In this document: positions 42,849 through 56,460 of the stretch, piece by piece
How the letters are laid out: each line of letters opens with the position of its first letter
How positions within the stretch are numbered: position 1 is the first letter of the stretch
Source: Cichorium intybus
Taxonomy: Eukaryota; Streptophyta; Magnoliopsida; Asterales; Asteraceae
Direction: 5' to 3'
Length of the DNA stretch: 64,000 nucleotides
Assembly (NCBI GenBank): GCA_023525715.1
Contig: CM042012.1
Span: forward strand, 117,638,298 to 117,702,297
Notes under the pieces: model-generated
Seen by the model: the letters and a program-made list of their open reading frames with translations, nothing else
What the model was told of the DNA's origin: nothing
Databases searched by the model: none
Position numbers and translations under genes: made by a program

Positions 42849-44307
42849 TTCCTTTCCTTCTGGTTTCTATACGTCAATTTCGAATGGTAAAAGCCTTTTC
42901 ATGATAAACCAACGTTAGTTCCATTACTTATCGTTAGACCTTCAGTGAAGAACTCCTTGGTGTTAAGAATAAGTTTATTGGCTTTTGTAGAAAATTTGTT
43001 CCGGTGAGATCGTAGATAATGATATCAATCTCGATGTTATTTAAGAGTCCGAGCTGTTGTTGATAAGTTTTCAAATTTCAACATGTCTTATGTTTGCTTT
43101 AACAGTGTAATTACTTATTAGATTTTATTATGTTAATTAGATTGTTCCAACTTCTAAGGAAATTATTTTCACTGCCATTCTACAAATGCAGGTATACAGC
43201 GGAGAAAGAGGGAAGACGGCTTGCTACTTCAATACGGGGGAAGAGAATAGAAGATGATGATTTAGATATCTTTAGGTTATTGGTTTTAGTTAATTAGAAT
43301 AATTTTTAGGTTATTGGTTTTAGTTAATTAGAAGAATTTTATATGCATTTGTAAGTGACGGTATGCTTTATCAAACGGTTATCTCTTTTTTCTTTGATAC
43401 TTATCATCTTCTAACAGTGAGATTGTAACGCCCAGTTTCAACACAGAGTATACCCAGAAACGTTTTCGCATTTATAACATAAATAGTATAATTGGGTACT
43501 CGTGTGCTCTGGAATCTACAAGAAGTTACCATCAAGAATCGGCCCACGATCCGAGCCGGGCGCTACAACTGCTAACCTGCACAAAACATAACACATACAC
43601 GTAAGCTACAAAGCTTAGTGAGCAACAATACAACGACATGAATAACTTGTTTTAAATGTAATACATCACCCAACTCGTGGGTGTGGTTATTCCTTACAAC
43701 AAATCATAAGTACTGGTTAATATAAACATATCAAACCAGCTATACTTCATTATTAATAACTACAAGTATTCTTTCTGTAGTTACACCGGTATTTACCGAT
43801 ACCTAAGCTACTAATAAACAAGCACGGTGTAATACAAGTAACACAAGTATACACCTAACCTACAACTCGGTACCACCACTCGGTATCACTACACGGTATT
43901 TCTTCACACTGATTTCCAACATGAAATCATCTACTCTACGACCTTTCAGATCGTAAGCCATAAGGATTTTATATCTATCTTCTCTTTAACTTTTATGATT
44001 TCGAATCACTAAGACTCACTACTACCCTTATTGTACTATGAGCATAAAAGCTCTAATCACATATGATAGGCAATTAATCCCCATCTCTTAGCCACGTAAG
44101 CTAATATATGTTTCACAGAGGTTCTTACCATATGTTAGGTAATTAAAATCAACCACTTAGCCGCAAGGCCGTTATGAACCACAAAGGTTCCTGCAATATG
44201 TCGGGTAGTTAAACCCAACCGCTTAGCCAAAAAGGTTATTATGAATCACCAAGGTTCTCGCAATATGTCGGGTAATTAAACCCAACTGCTTAGCTATAAA
44301 GGCTATT

Positions 44308-44525
44308 ATATTTGGACACTGAGTCCAATCTCCTAGCCACAAAGGCCGTATATTTGGATATCAAATCCAATCTCGTAGCCACAAAGGCCGTATATTTGGA
44401 TATCAAATCCAATCTCCTAGCCACAGAGGCCGTATATTTGGATATCAAATCCAATCTCCTAGCCACAGAGGCCGTATATTTGGATATCAAATCCAATCTC
44501 CTAGCTACAGAGGCCGTATATTTGA
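44308..44525. repeat. 42-bp tandem repeat inside the solo LTR
   Basis: Five units of TATTTGGATATCAAATCCAA plus TCTCCTAGCCACAGAGGCCGTA, 90-98% alike. They are preceded by more diverged units of about 62 bp (44130-44300) sharing TTAGCC..AAAGG. The 84-codon and 68-codon frames here are repeat artefacts. Confidence 0.93.
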
Positions 44526-44702
44526 CTGTAAGATACTCATACCCAATAGTCCTTGCATACCTGTAAAATCACAAGTATCGTATACATACTACATCATACT
44601 GCATATATTTCACCATATATACTCATTTTGCATACTTCTCTATGGTTGCTAAGTACCTTTAAGTAAACCATTAATGTCCTTGTTATACATATCCACAATG
44701 TA

Positions 44703-44706
<4 letters not shown>

Positions 44707-44790
<84 letters not shown>
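44707..44790. repeat. (TA)n tract within the solo LTR
   Basis: 84 bp of TA between ACTCATA and AACCTTAC. Confidence 0.95.
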
Positions 44791-44794
<4 letters not shown>

Positions 44795-45845
44795 TTACTT
44801 CAAATGAATACGAGATTCTCATCTCAATGTTGGTTACTTCACATCGTAACCGTAAAATTCTAACACATATAATCACATAGGATTCTTTATATGTCTACAT
44901 AGTTTACATGTAATTTACTACATGTATCATCTTGTATATAACTACAAAACTCACCTGTAATAACAAGTGATTTCTAATACTTGACACATCCAAATTACAT
45001 AGTAATCTCTACATGCTTGTGAATCAACTAGCATCATAAACACATATAACATGTTACAACTAACATGTAAGTAGAGTTACTCACCTGAATATAGCAGCTT
45101 TACCCCGTTCCAGATGGTAAAATTTATAGGCCAAGGTGTCTTCTCACCTCTTTCAACACCTACAACAAACCACATACACACCACATATATTTGAAACCCT
45201 ACTACACATCCAAATCATGAATTTCATGTTACTACTTCTATAGTTGCAGGTGGGTGATCGACGCCACATGGAACCAACCCTTCCCAAGCAAATCAACCGA
45301 TCAATTGAAGCTAGAACATAGAATCTTACCTTCAAGAAGTGAGATATCGAATCCTACTTCAAATTCTCAAGTCCTAGGCTTCCAATTCGACTTCAAGGGC
45401 TTGGGGATATTTTTCTAGGGTTTTAAGAGAATTTTAAAAACTGAACATCTCCCCAAAATAAAGCAAAGTCGCACATTTAAAGGTGGGGTCTGCCCGTAAC
45501 CTGACTCGGGTTCCAAAACCTGGCCCGGGTTCCTGTGCAGCACGACCCGGGTTCCTGAAACCGACCCGGTTTGACGTTGTTGCTGCTTATTTCTCTGACT
45601 AAAAACCCAACCTGGGTTGGCCGACACGACCCGGGTTCTGTCCAAATGATTTCCAATGTTGTTTTAAGTCTCCCAACTCGACCCGGTTTAATTCACACGA
45701 CCCGGGTTACCCGTTTTAGGTTTTTTCACACGAAAACTCTATCTTAAAGGTATTCAAACTATCCAAACACCTATAACATTATTTTATATCAAAATCACAT
45801 CACGATTAAGATAAAATTACTTAACGATAATAACCTGGTGTTACA

Positions 45846-46206
45846 GAGATAATGATAGGAACAATTACAAGGGCTATTCTGTTGAATATGGTGTCAACTC
45901 AAAGCTTCGACGTTGGAATAGAAAAGCACCTTGTTATTTAGGCAACTTCATTTGTGGGGAGAGCTTTTTAGAATGATTATGAAGGTATGTGTCGTAACTA
46001 ATTAGTAGATGTATAAATACAAGATTATCAATTTTTTTGTTGATTTTGTTTATTATATCAGGATCAGGACAGGAATAGGGACGGGTACGGATGAAGGGAT
46101 AACAACCACACAAGCTTTTTGTAATTATTTCGAAATGACCAGCTTGATTTTTAGTTTCGTACTATGGCATTGCAGGGATCCTCCAATATCTTGATGTCCT
46201 TTGGAA
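45846..46206. other. Capture-element sequence between the two solo LTRs
   Basis: Plus-strand open stretches such as DNDRNNYKGYSVEYGVNSKL (45849-45908) look like former coding sequence, but I do not recognise the source gene. The same segment would join to 43418 before LTR insertion. Confidence 0.35.
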
Positions 46207-47673
46207 TTTGTAACGCCGTAATACTTTCGGTAAGTAAATTTGAGTTAACCTTAGAATAAATAAGATTTATTGGGTCTTTATATGAGTTAAGATGATTAGG
46301 AGTTCATTCGGGAAGAATTTAAACCTTAAAAATATCAAAGATAGTGTACACAGGTCATGTCTAAGCAACATGGGTCGTGTAGGGGTTGTTAGAAATTGTT
46401 TTGGACACCACGAGAGAAACCCGGGGCGTGTCCAAAAACCCGGGTCGGGTTGATATCCGGAAACGAATGAAGAAAATGTCGTAAATGTAAACCGGGCCAG
46501 GTTCGGAAACCCGGGTCGGGTTCTGACCAACCCGAGGCGAGTTCTGCAGCCAGGGGCGGGTTACGAGGCAGGGTTTTAATACCCATTTCTCCTCATTTCT
46601 TTCATTTACGAACCAAAAACACCCAAAGGCGATTTTCAGAGCTAGGAGTGCAAAAATTAGTCATTTTGATGGAGGGTTTTGCAGAGGAAAAGCTTGGGAA
46701 ATCGGATTTAATGCTTGAATTACGTTCTTGAGTTCTTGATTTCCAAGGTTAGTGATCTTGATTTCTAGGGTTTCAAACCCTAGATGCCCAAATCCGAAGA
46801 TATGCTTTGAATTAGCTCATGTGTTGCTAATAGGTTGTTATTATATGTTATATTGAGTCTTTGTTACGATTATTACGAAGTTTTAACGGTTGATTTGATT
46901 AAAACCGTGAAATTGGAAGTTTTGAGTTGATAACACATGATATTTATAGATTATGATCTTTGTTAGCTATTGATTCTTGATCCATTGAGTTAGATGTTGT
47001 TGAATTGTTTTGAGGATGTTGAGGTATGATATGTGGTGTCATTTTCAGCAAATACTCATAGGAGGGAAGGAGATACACGAGGCACGGGTGGACCACAGAC
47101 TGAACAGACGTCAGGTGAGTAGTTATAATTCATTATGAATGGTTTGAGTATACCTAAATTGAATTATTGTACATCTTAATTGGTTGAGATAACCAATTTA
47201 CATGAGTTAAACAAGGTTGAGAACTCTTTATTTTATACGAGTACTTAGCTTGATTGAGTACACTAAATGACTGAGATAGTCATAGAGATCGAGATCAGTG
47301 ATCTGATTGTGAAAGTTGTTGATAATTGTTAGAATGATTTCTAAATTTTGATAATTTTCTCACTGAGCTAAATTAGCTCATAAAAATAGTTATATGGTTT
47401 TTGTTATAGGTGACAGGGGTAAGAAGATTGCTGAGGGATGATTACCTGGACATGGGACTTGACTTTTGACTGTTTGAAAACCAAGATACACTCTTTTGTA
47501 TAGTTTTGTAAAACGGTCTTTTGTAACTCAGTTTTTGGGACACGTTGTTTAAGTACTTGTTCTTTTGAATACTACTTGTACTTATGTTGCTTAACTTTGA
47601 TTATACCATGATCACTTATGTTTAACTTTGAGTGATGATGATGTAATTCGGAGATAAGAAACTGGGTGTTATA
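46207..47673 (+). mobile_element. Solo LTR, Ty3/Gypsy type, 1467 bp
   Basis: TGTAACGCCGTAATAC ... AACTGGGTGTTATA, flanked by an exact duplication GAATT (46202-46206, 47674-47678). The last bases are TA instead of CA, a C-to-T change. CCCGGGTCGGG motifs occur at 46420-46560, as in the LTR at 43424 but in the opposite orientation. The interior holds AGGGTTTCAAACCCTAGAT and GGTGAGTAG leader-like sequence. Confidence 0.9.
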
Positions 47674-47678
47674 GAATT

Positions 47679-49519
<1,841 letters not shown>

Positions 49520-50743
49520 AACACTATTTTTGGGAAATGTACCATTTTAAGTTGTTTTCAAAATAACCAACAAACTTTAAAAAAAATGTTATAAATAGGC
49601 AAATAAAAACTATTTTTTAGATTTTCACATGTTATATACATTGTATTGTGTCATATTTCATAGTTCACGTTTTTCGCCCAAATTATAAATTTTTCTATGC
49701 ATTTGGTTCAAGATATGGAATATTATCCAAACTTTTTTCTCATAACAACTACTATTCAAAATTAGCTTTTTTATAAATTAATTTTTTACGACTTTTTTCT
49801 TACTATTTTTGCAACTTCTTTTAAACATTTTCAAGGCTTATTTCTACAACATTTACAAACTTTTTTCAAGGCTTTTTTTATAATTGTTTTATACTTTCTT
49901 ACAACTATTTTATACCACTTTGAAACTATTCTAAAACATTTTTACAACTGTTTTTTATACAAATATTTTACACTTTTAACATCGTTTTTTTTTTTACAAC
50001 TTGCTATACTTTTTTACAAATTTTTCTTCAAATATTGTTTACACTTCATACAATTTTTTTACATATCTGTTTTATAACTTTTTTTAAACAAAATTATTTT
50101 TGAAAACAGTAGTACATTATAAATATTTCTTTCGTGTTTTTAAATGTGTATAAAAAGTATAAATAAAAGTATTTATATTGTTTTAGTACTTTTAAAAATA
50201 TTTTCCTATAAAAAGTTATAAAAATGTAATAATTTTTTATTAAGTTATTGAGCAAGTTTAAAATAATGTAAAAAAGTTTCAAAATGTTGTTTAAAAGTTC
50301 TGAAAAGTGTACAAAATGTTTACAAAAGGTTGTAAAAAGTTATTTATAAAGCTTCAAAAAGGTTTTACAAAAAGTTGTAAAAAGAAGTCTTAAAAGTTTA
50401 AGAAATGTTTTACAAAATGTACAAACTTGCAAAAAAATCTTGAAAAAAATCTAGAAAAAAATTGTAAAAACTAATTTGTTAGAAACTATCTGGGGTGGAA
50501 CTTATTTTAAAACGTTTGTACAATATTCATAAGAAAATATAAAGCTTGGACTAAATTCATAAAGAAATTTAAAATAATCAAAAGTGTAAATATGAAATAT
50601 AACTTGCTATACATGGTATAGCAAGTGAAAATCGAAAAAACAAAGTATGTTACATGTTATCAAGCTTGGTCCAGACGATGGGAGATAAGGGCGACCGTCC
50701 AGGGCCCATCGTGTTAGGGGGCCCAAAAATTTTATGTCCTATG

Positions 50744-50833
<90 letters not shown>

Positions 50834-50925
50834 AAACGGCAAATCTATCCTACTCCTACTCCTAAACTACTCATTGTTATGTTAGTGCCAGGGTTTGAAC
50901 CCATGACCTCCTTGTTAGTAATCAC
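50834..50925. repeat. Possible SINE-like or tail segment inside the hAT element
   Basis: Poly-T is followed by AACGGCAAATCTATCC and GCCAGGGTTTGAACCCATGA. GGTTTGAACC resembles a tRNA B box. Boundaries and class are uncertain. Confidence 0.25.
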
Positions 50926-51299
50926 CTTGTTATATGTCTTTTAACAAAATACAACTTGTTGAGTATTTTTATAATTTTTAAAAGTATGATACTTCAAGGT
51001 CGAGATTTTTTAATGAATTATTAGATGCATTGAAATTGCTAAATCTAAATGTGAACGATATAAGGGGCCAATGTTATGATAACGATTCTAATATGAAAAA
51101 AATGTTAAGGTGTTAAAAAATGACTACTTGAAATTGATCTTAGTGTTTTATATATGTCATGCGTTTGTCATAGTGTAAACATTACAATTAGTGATATGGC
51201 ACTTTCATATATTAAAGCTTGGAGTTGTGCAACGTATATATTACATTAACTTCTAGTTCACCAAAAAGATGGTAAGTGTTGTTAGATAATGTTCCAACT

Positions 51300-52030
51300 T
51301 TAACAGTAAAATCTTTATATAATACTCCTTATGATAATACGATTAAAAGCATTAAAGCTATTAGATTTCATGTTGATAGGCTCCTCAAATAAGATTGACT
51401 ATACTTGAAATATCTAGATCATGTAATCACCCCAAATCAAATAGTGAAGAAAAAGTATAGTTAGTGTTAGTGAAAGTTTTGGATTTTTACTTGATATTGT
51501 TATTTTGTATGAAGTTTTATTTACTATTAATATGGTAATTAAGAAGTTGCAATCTAAATTTATTTGTATTGTGCTACGATCAACTAACTACAATATGCAA
51601 TGCCATGCTTTAAGAATTAAAGAAATGAAGGGTTTGCCTCAAGTATGCATATTGCTAAAACTATTGCATTTGATATGAATATAGAGTCTACTTTCCAATA
51701 AGACATTGTATTATTAGAAAAAAAAAAACAATTAGACGAAACTAATCTTGAATAAGAAATACAATATGTCAAAGAGTATTTTAAGGTTCATTTTTTTTTT
51801 GTTGTGGATATGACAATTATTTCATTATATAATTGATTTGAACAACTAAATTTTTTAAAAATATTTATAGATTTTTATATGATTCAAAGAATTGAAGTGC
51901 TTAGTTAAAATGAACTTAAAGAATGTTGTATAACGTTTGCAACAACTTTTTCAAATAATAATGTGTCTTATGTTGATTCAAATTATCATTCTTTTGAATC
52001 ACAGGAAATGTAAATTGGTTTCGTTATCTT
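51300..52030 (+). pseudogene. hAT TTF/DUF4371-type transposase remnant
   Basis: Scattered frame pieces match the DUF4371 region of plant TTF-type zinc-finger hAT proteins: TINMVIKKLQSKFICI, then HALRIKEMKGLPQV, then a Glu/Lys-rich KKKQLDETNLE and an EYFKVHFFFVVDMTIISL stretch, then ELKECCITFATTFS. Frame changes and stops separate them. The N-terminal zinc finger and the C-terminal dimerisation region are not recognisable. Confidence 0.6.
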
Positions 52031-52341
52031 ATATATAAACTATAAAGAAAAAGATATGTTAGATAAAATTGATCTTGATAATGTTATTAATTATTTTACA
52101 TATGAAAAAGCTAGAAGATGTTTTTAAATTAGTGGTTTTTTGTAGTATCTTTAAAACTATTGTTAGACGCTAGAAAATATTTTTTATAGATGGTTTTGCT
52201 ATATTTTTATATTTGATGAGCCTTTTTTTCCCTCTCCTCCCGGGTCCAAAAAATTGTTTAGACCGGTCCTGCATGTTATAACATCTTTTTGTTGCAACTT
52301 AAGAAGACACTTGAAATAGTATATTTCCCAAAAATAGTGTT

Positions 52342-52696
52342 CACCTTTTCCATTCTACAGCTTAATGGGCATAGTTAAATGGTCATTACCTTATATATTA
52401 AAACACAATGTTTCTCTAGAAGGTTTAGGAGGGGTGGGGGGTTTGGGAGTTTTTAACGGGGTGCTATTGTTTTGCCAATTCCTGCCTGCCACGTTCCCAA
52501 CAGGTGTCTGCTTAAAACAACAACGGCTCTCATCACCCACCTGTCGTTGGCCCTACTGTGCTTTACATCTCTCGACAGCTACCTCTCTTCACCACCATCG
52601 CCTTATCCTCTTCTTCCCTTGAACTACCAGCAAAACCCTAGCCTCTGCTTCAAACACCATACACCGTTCACCTGCTCCGCCTATCACCACAACATG
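52342..52696. other. GC-richer leader-like segment
   Basis: The plus strand has CT-rich sequence with AAAACCCTAGCC (52630-52642), as in plant 5' leaders, and several short frames (for example LSLALLCFTSLDSYLSSPPSP) without recognisable domains. It could be another captured promoter or first exon. Confidence 0.35.
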
Positions 52697-52860
52697 GTTC
52701 TCGCCGGTTGACTGTGCATTATGGCGTACATATTGGAAAGAAAAAGACGCGTGAGCTTTACGACTGAGCCTATCATTCAGTAGTGTTCTCGCCGGTTGAC
52801 TATGCATTACTATAACCACGTAAATGGTTTAGCTTTACGACTGAGCCTACTTTCTACAGG
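52697..52860 (+). repeat. Tandem duplication, about 90-bp unit
   Basis: TTCTCGCCGGTTGACTGTGCATTA...AGCTTTACGACTGAGCCTA occurs at 52697 and again at 52787 (GACTATGCATTA variant). Confidence 0.88.
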
Positions 52861-53394
52861 TAATAAATTGAAATTAAATCAAATAACTTGTCAACCTTAC
52901 ATCCCATTATAACTAGTTTAATTCATCGTATGTTAAGTAGGTATTGATATCATTCAATCATGCATAGTATCTAGTAAGTGCTCATATATTGTGTTCTTCA
53001 ATACAAATTGATAAGATATTTAATATAAACTGACTAGTTATTATACTACATATAATGATAAAAGTACCATGTTTTGAGGTGGCATTGAACAATTTGACTA
53101 TATATTGAAGTTCGTCCAAATGACCATCAAGTTCAAAACTGGGTTAGTTGTGAATTGCGAACTACATTACTTGAGTTTCCCTTATTTAAAGTCTTGTCTT
53201 CGACATAAATTGACAACAATTCACAACTTGTATATTAAATGTTCTTCCGTATGTATTTCCATTGTTGAGATCATGTTTAAGGATTTATTTCGATCATATG
53301 ACACAAATACGATAATTTCATTACTCTTTTTTTCTTAGTTGTTAAGTTCTTTAATATTAGTTGTGTATAAACCTTTATGCAATGTTTAATAACT
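52861..53394. other. AT-rich intergenic sequence
   Basis: No gene, repeat boundary or domain recognised. Confidence 0.5.
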
Positions 53395-53880
53395 TGGTAT
53401 ACATGGGATATAGTGATTTTGTGTTGTTTATACATTAAAGCGGATTTAGAACCCGTCTTACATAGAATAATTTTGAAACTCGATGTTTTTCTCTAAGTTT
53501 TGCTTTTAACGTTAGTTTTATTTAAAAATGTTATATGGTTCTTAAATGTCGTATGGTGCTCACTAACTAGTAAAACTTAATATAATGGTCTTGTGTTGTT
53601 TATAGATGTTAAAAACGAACTTCGAGACTTTGTCTTTACGTAAAGCAATTTTGAAACTCATATGAACAATTTGAAAACTCCATATATTTATTAGTTTTTA
53701 ACTTTTTTTTCAATGTTAGATTGGTGTATAAATACTATACATCACTTATTAAATTTTCTACATAGTGGTCTACTGTTGTTTAAACAGTTTTAAAAAAATT
53801 AAAACTTTGTTTTTATATAGAACAATTTTGAAACCTGTATGTACAATTTCGAAAATTGATGTTTTACACTTTTTAATATG
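53395..53880. repeat. Degenerate tandem repeat, about 175-bp unit, three copies
   Basis: The anchor TGGTCTTGTGTTGTTTATA (variants at 53407, 53580 and 53760) is each time followed by a GAACAATTTTGAAAC(C/T)-type segment 50-60 bp later. Spacing is 173-180 bp and the units are strongly diverged. Confidence 0.7.
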
Positions 53881-54143
53881 TGTTGTTGGATGTCTTTACT
53901 ATACAACGAGGGGTGTTGAGTGCACACAATAAAAGGACATGGAACTTCCACGTTAGTCATGTGAAAAAGTGATGTTTCATGTATTCAGTGACATCTCATC
54001 GGTTGAAGGTTACAATAGATGAAAGTCCATAAAACCAACTTCACGATTCTTATCGGTCAAAGAATGATTAAGAATCGATGAGATGCAAATTGCCCAAGTT
54101 GACACCATAATAACTGCTAATGTAATTGGGGAGAGATGAAAAT

Positions 54144-54400
54144 GAGTTGCCATCAAACCAAGAAGTAGATATCCCTCCAATAGATTTCCATTGCTACCGT
54201 TTACCTTGAGTTGTAAGAAAAAGTTTGGGGAGAACTAACCAAATGATTTGATAATGGAAGAAAATATGAAGGATGAGCTAGTTACTTCTTGTAAATTTGA
54301 TAATGAAGTAGATATCTCATTGTATAGTCATTTAATTTTCAACATTTTCCATTCCAAAGATCGAGGAATGAGTATCTACTTCTTGGTTTGATAGTAACTC
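54144..54400. mobile_element. MITE, 257 bp
   Basis: Terminal inverted repeats of about 27 bp: GAGTTGCCATCAAACCAAG and its partner GAGTTACTATCAAACCAAG, both followed by AAGTAGATA. A third AAGTAGATATCTCATTG copy lies inside (54307). Target duplications were not resolved. Non-coding. Confidence 0.72.
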
Positions 54401-55720
54401 AGGCAGAAGTTAGTTGGAAACTAATCTTTCACGTGAGTTATCATCGACCAAGGAGATGGATGTAGGGAATATGTTGGAAATATATGTAACTTCATTTTGA
54501 TAGATAAATAAAATTAAGTGCTATTTGTTATTAATGTTATAATCACGTTACCACATGGTAAACTAAAGCATTGCCGCTGCCTACATGTACAATGTCGTTC
54601 TTGTAAATCAATAATAGTATTTTTGGTATGGTTAGATACTTTTGAAGTGTATTTTGAGGTGGGATATACCCTATGTGTCATACTCGTGGCTGTTCTCTTC
54701 TCAATTTCTTTCTCTGTTTAACAGACAATTATATGTGTAACATCTATTACAAAGGTTAGAACCAATAAGCATCTTTTATATAGGCATTATATTCCTAAAA
54801 GCCAGCCAATAATCTTGTATGTGCTTATTTAGCCAATTTTCTCATTTCAATGTCTTAGAAGGTAGCAAAAACCAAAGTTGTTCAAAATAGACCATCATGA
54901 ACAGCTACAACAAGTTTATAATTTACATCTCATTTAGCCAACTTTTTATTACAAATTTGTCATTAAGTTTTATTTTTTTTTATGAATTAAGTCCCTAGGT
55001 TTTTAAACTTTCAAAAAATTTAAATGTAGATTTCTATAAACTCTAGAATTTTTAATTTAAAATTATAACCTTTAATTGGAATCAATACATGTTTTGAAAA
55101 ATAAAATTTTAAACTCAAAATTTTAAATTTAAATTTAAAGAATAGAATATATAACATTCAAATTATAAAACTTTTGAATATTTTAAACAAATAAAAAGCA
55201 AGGGACTCGATCCATAAACAAATAAAAGTTATTGACAAATTTGTAAAAAATGGCTAATATAAGGATAACCATTTGAATTAGTATATCATAATGGCCTGCT
55301 CATAACAACTTTGCTAGTTGCTTATACACTCAAAACATTAAAAATAAAAAAGATAACAAAAGACATGTGAGATAAGGGTATTCGTAAAGTGAAGGTTCAA
55401 GTCTTGTGGTGGAAATAAATAAACACATACGAAATAATTGGTTGGTTTTTCAATGACATTATCTATTTTATATTTTTACCTCCGAAATTTAGCCATTTAA
55501 AACACTATTTATGCAAAACATGTGATGAGAAAAATCAATAAACATCATTATCGCTAGTTTCACTTAACTTGTAGACAATGAATTTACTACTTTGCATTGT
55601 TGAAAGTTGTTATATAATGACACACCACGTGAATGCACACTTTTGCCTGTTTTTTTCAGACCACAACGATCAAGACATTCACATCATCGGGGCAAACCAT
55701 AGCGAAGCATATCTGTATTT
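54401..55720. other. AT-rich intergenic sequence
   Basis: The 67-codon frame at 54518-54721 has no recognisable domain. Nothing else is supported. Confidence 0.45.
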
Positions 55721-55723
55721 TCT

Positions 55724-56460
55724 TCACAGGCGGATATTGTATACGTTGTTTATGTCGCGTTCTTCATCCTCAAAACCATAGTACTCAAAATTACCTTCGA
55801 TCAACATCAATGTACCCTCATCATGTTCAAACGGGTCCAAATGTGGAAGTAGATTTGAATCATCAAGCAACATCAACAAATGATTCAAATTATCAAACAA
55901 CATCAACAAAGTTTAAGTAGATGTATCATCTACCGACTCATCATCTTTACATGTAGCTTTGTAATCACCTACATGCTTATCTTGTTTAGGAGGTACATAC
56001 TCACAACTAGGGATGAGATTGGTCCGGACCCGGACCAAACCAGACCTAGAACCGAGAACCGATTATGTAGGAAACAAAAAATCGGGAACCGGACTGAATA
56101 CCCTGGTTCCGATTCGGTTATATAAGGAACTGTGTGTGTTTAGTTTCCGACAGAGAACTGAGAACCGATTTAGTGAGAAATGGAGAACCGAGAACCATGC
56201 CCATAGGACATAATCTAGATTCGGTCCGAGTCCAGATCCAAGACCCGACTCAGGTCGGGTACAAGGTCCAAGTTCCGATTCAGGTCAAGTACAAGGTCCA
56301 GAATCTCATCCTTACTCACAACCAACACTTGTGTTTTGACAACACTCAAGGTCATCATAAGAGGCAACATGTTAACCACTTGATTGTTGCCAACACCAAA
56401 CCCATTTAAAAGACCGAATTCCACCCAAACGCTTCCCACCCGATCAACCGCCTCCGGTCG
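55724..56460 (-). pseudogene. Unidentified coding-like segment, split by an hAT MITE
   Basis: Minus-strand frames with protein-like composition: CEYVPPKQDKHVGDYKAT..KDDES (about 55925-56005) and DPFEHDEGTLMLIEGNFEYY with GFEDEERDIN (55740-55850). The hAT MITE at 56008-56314 inserted just upstream of the first. I do not recognise the protein. It may be a fragment of a gene or of a transposon ORF; the evidence is only composition and length. Confidence 0.3.
56008..56314. mobile_element. hAT-type MITE, 307 bp, exact 8-bp target duplication
   Basis: TAGGGATGAGATT at the left and, as complement, TAAGGATGAGATT at the right. CTCACAAC flanks both sides (56000-56007, 56315-56322). The interior repeats ACCGAGAACCG, GGTTCCGATTC and related GGTCCGGACC motifs. 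Confidence 0.88.

Larger units (their letters stand above)
43424..45845 (-). mobile_element. Solo LTR, Ty3/Gypsy type, 2422 bp
   Basis: TGTAACGCCCAG ... CTGGTGTTACA, flanked by an exact duplication GAGAT (43419-43423, 45846-45850). No internal genes. It contains a 42-bp tandem repeat (44308-44525), a (TA)n tract (44707-44790) and a cluster of ACCCGGGTT motifs (45480-45715). Sense is inferred as minus from the GGGCGTTACA end. Confidence 0.92.
50661..52271 (+). mobile_element. hAT element, 1611 bp, with 8-bp target duplication
   Basis: Exact 8-bp duplication CATGTTAT at 50653-50660 and 52272-52279. Terminal inverted repeats are CAAGCTTGGTCCAGAC and CAGGACCGGTCTAAAC (10 of 16 matching), the latter close to the CAGGG-type hAT ends. 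Inside lie (TA)n with poly-T (50747-50833) and remains of a transposase-like coding region. Confidence 0.85.
49520..52341. mobile_element. Foldback element, about 1.2 kb, interrupted by an hAT element
   Basis: The left arm begins AACACTATTTTTGGGAAATG. The complement of the right end begins AACACTATTTTTGGGAAATA and continues as the left arm does: AAGTTG, ATGTTATAA, TTTTCAC, CATATTTCATA. The arms are about 560 bp each (49520-50085; 50090-50660 plus 52272-52341), meeting near 50087. The arms are filled with TTTTACAACTTTTT-type words. An hAT element sits in the right arm. Non-coding; a Mutator-like or foldback class is inferred. Confidence 0.75.

Noticed and set aside
44308..44525. CRISPR-like array
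   Set aside because: Contiguous tandem units without unique spacers, in a plant LTR.
44290..44566. Repeat-structured frames (DLISKYTASVARRL units) as a repeat protein
   Set aside because: They derive from the 42-bp tandem array, whose unit is a multiple of three, inside a solo LTR.
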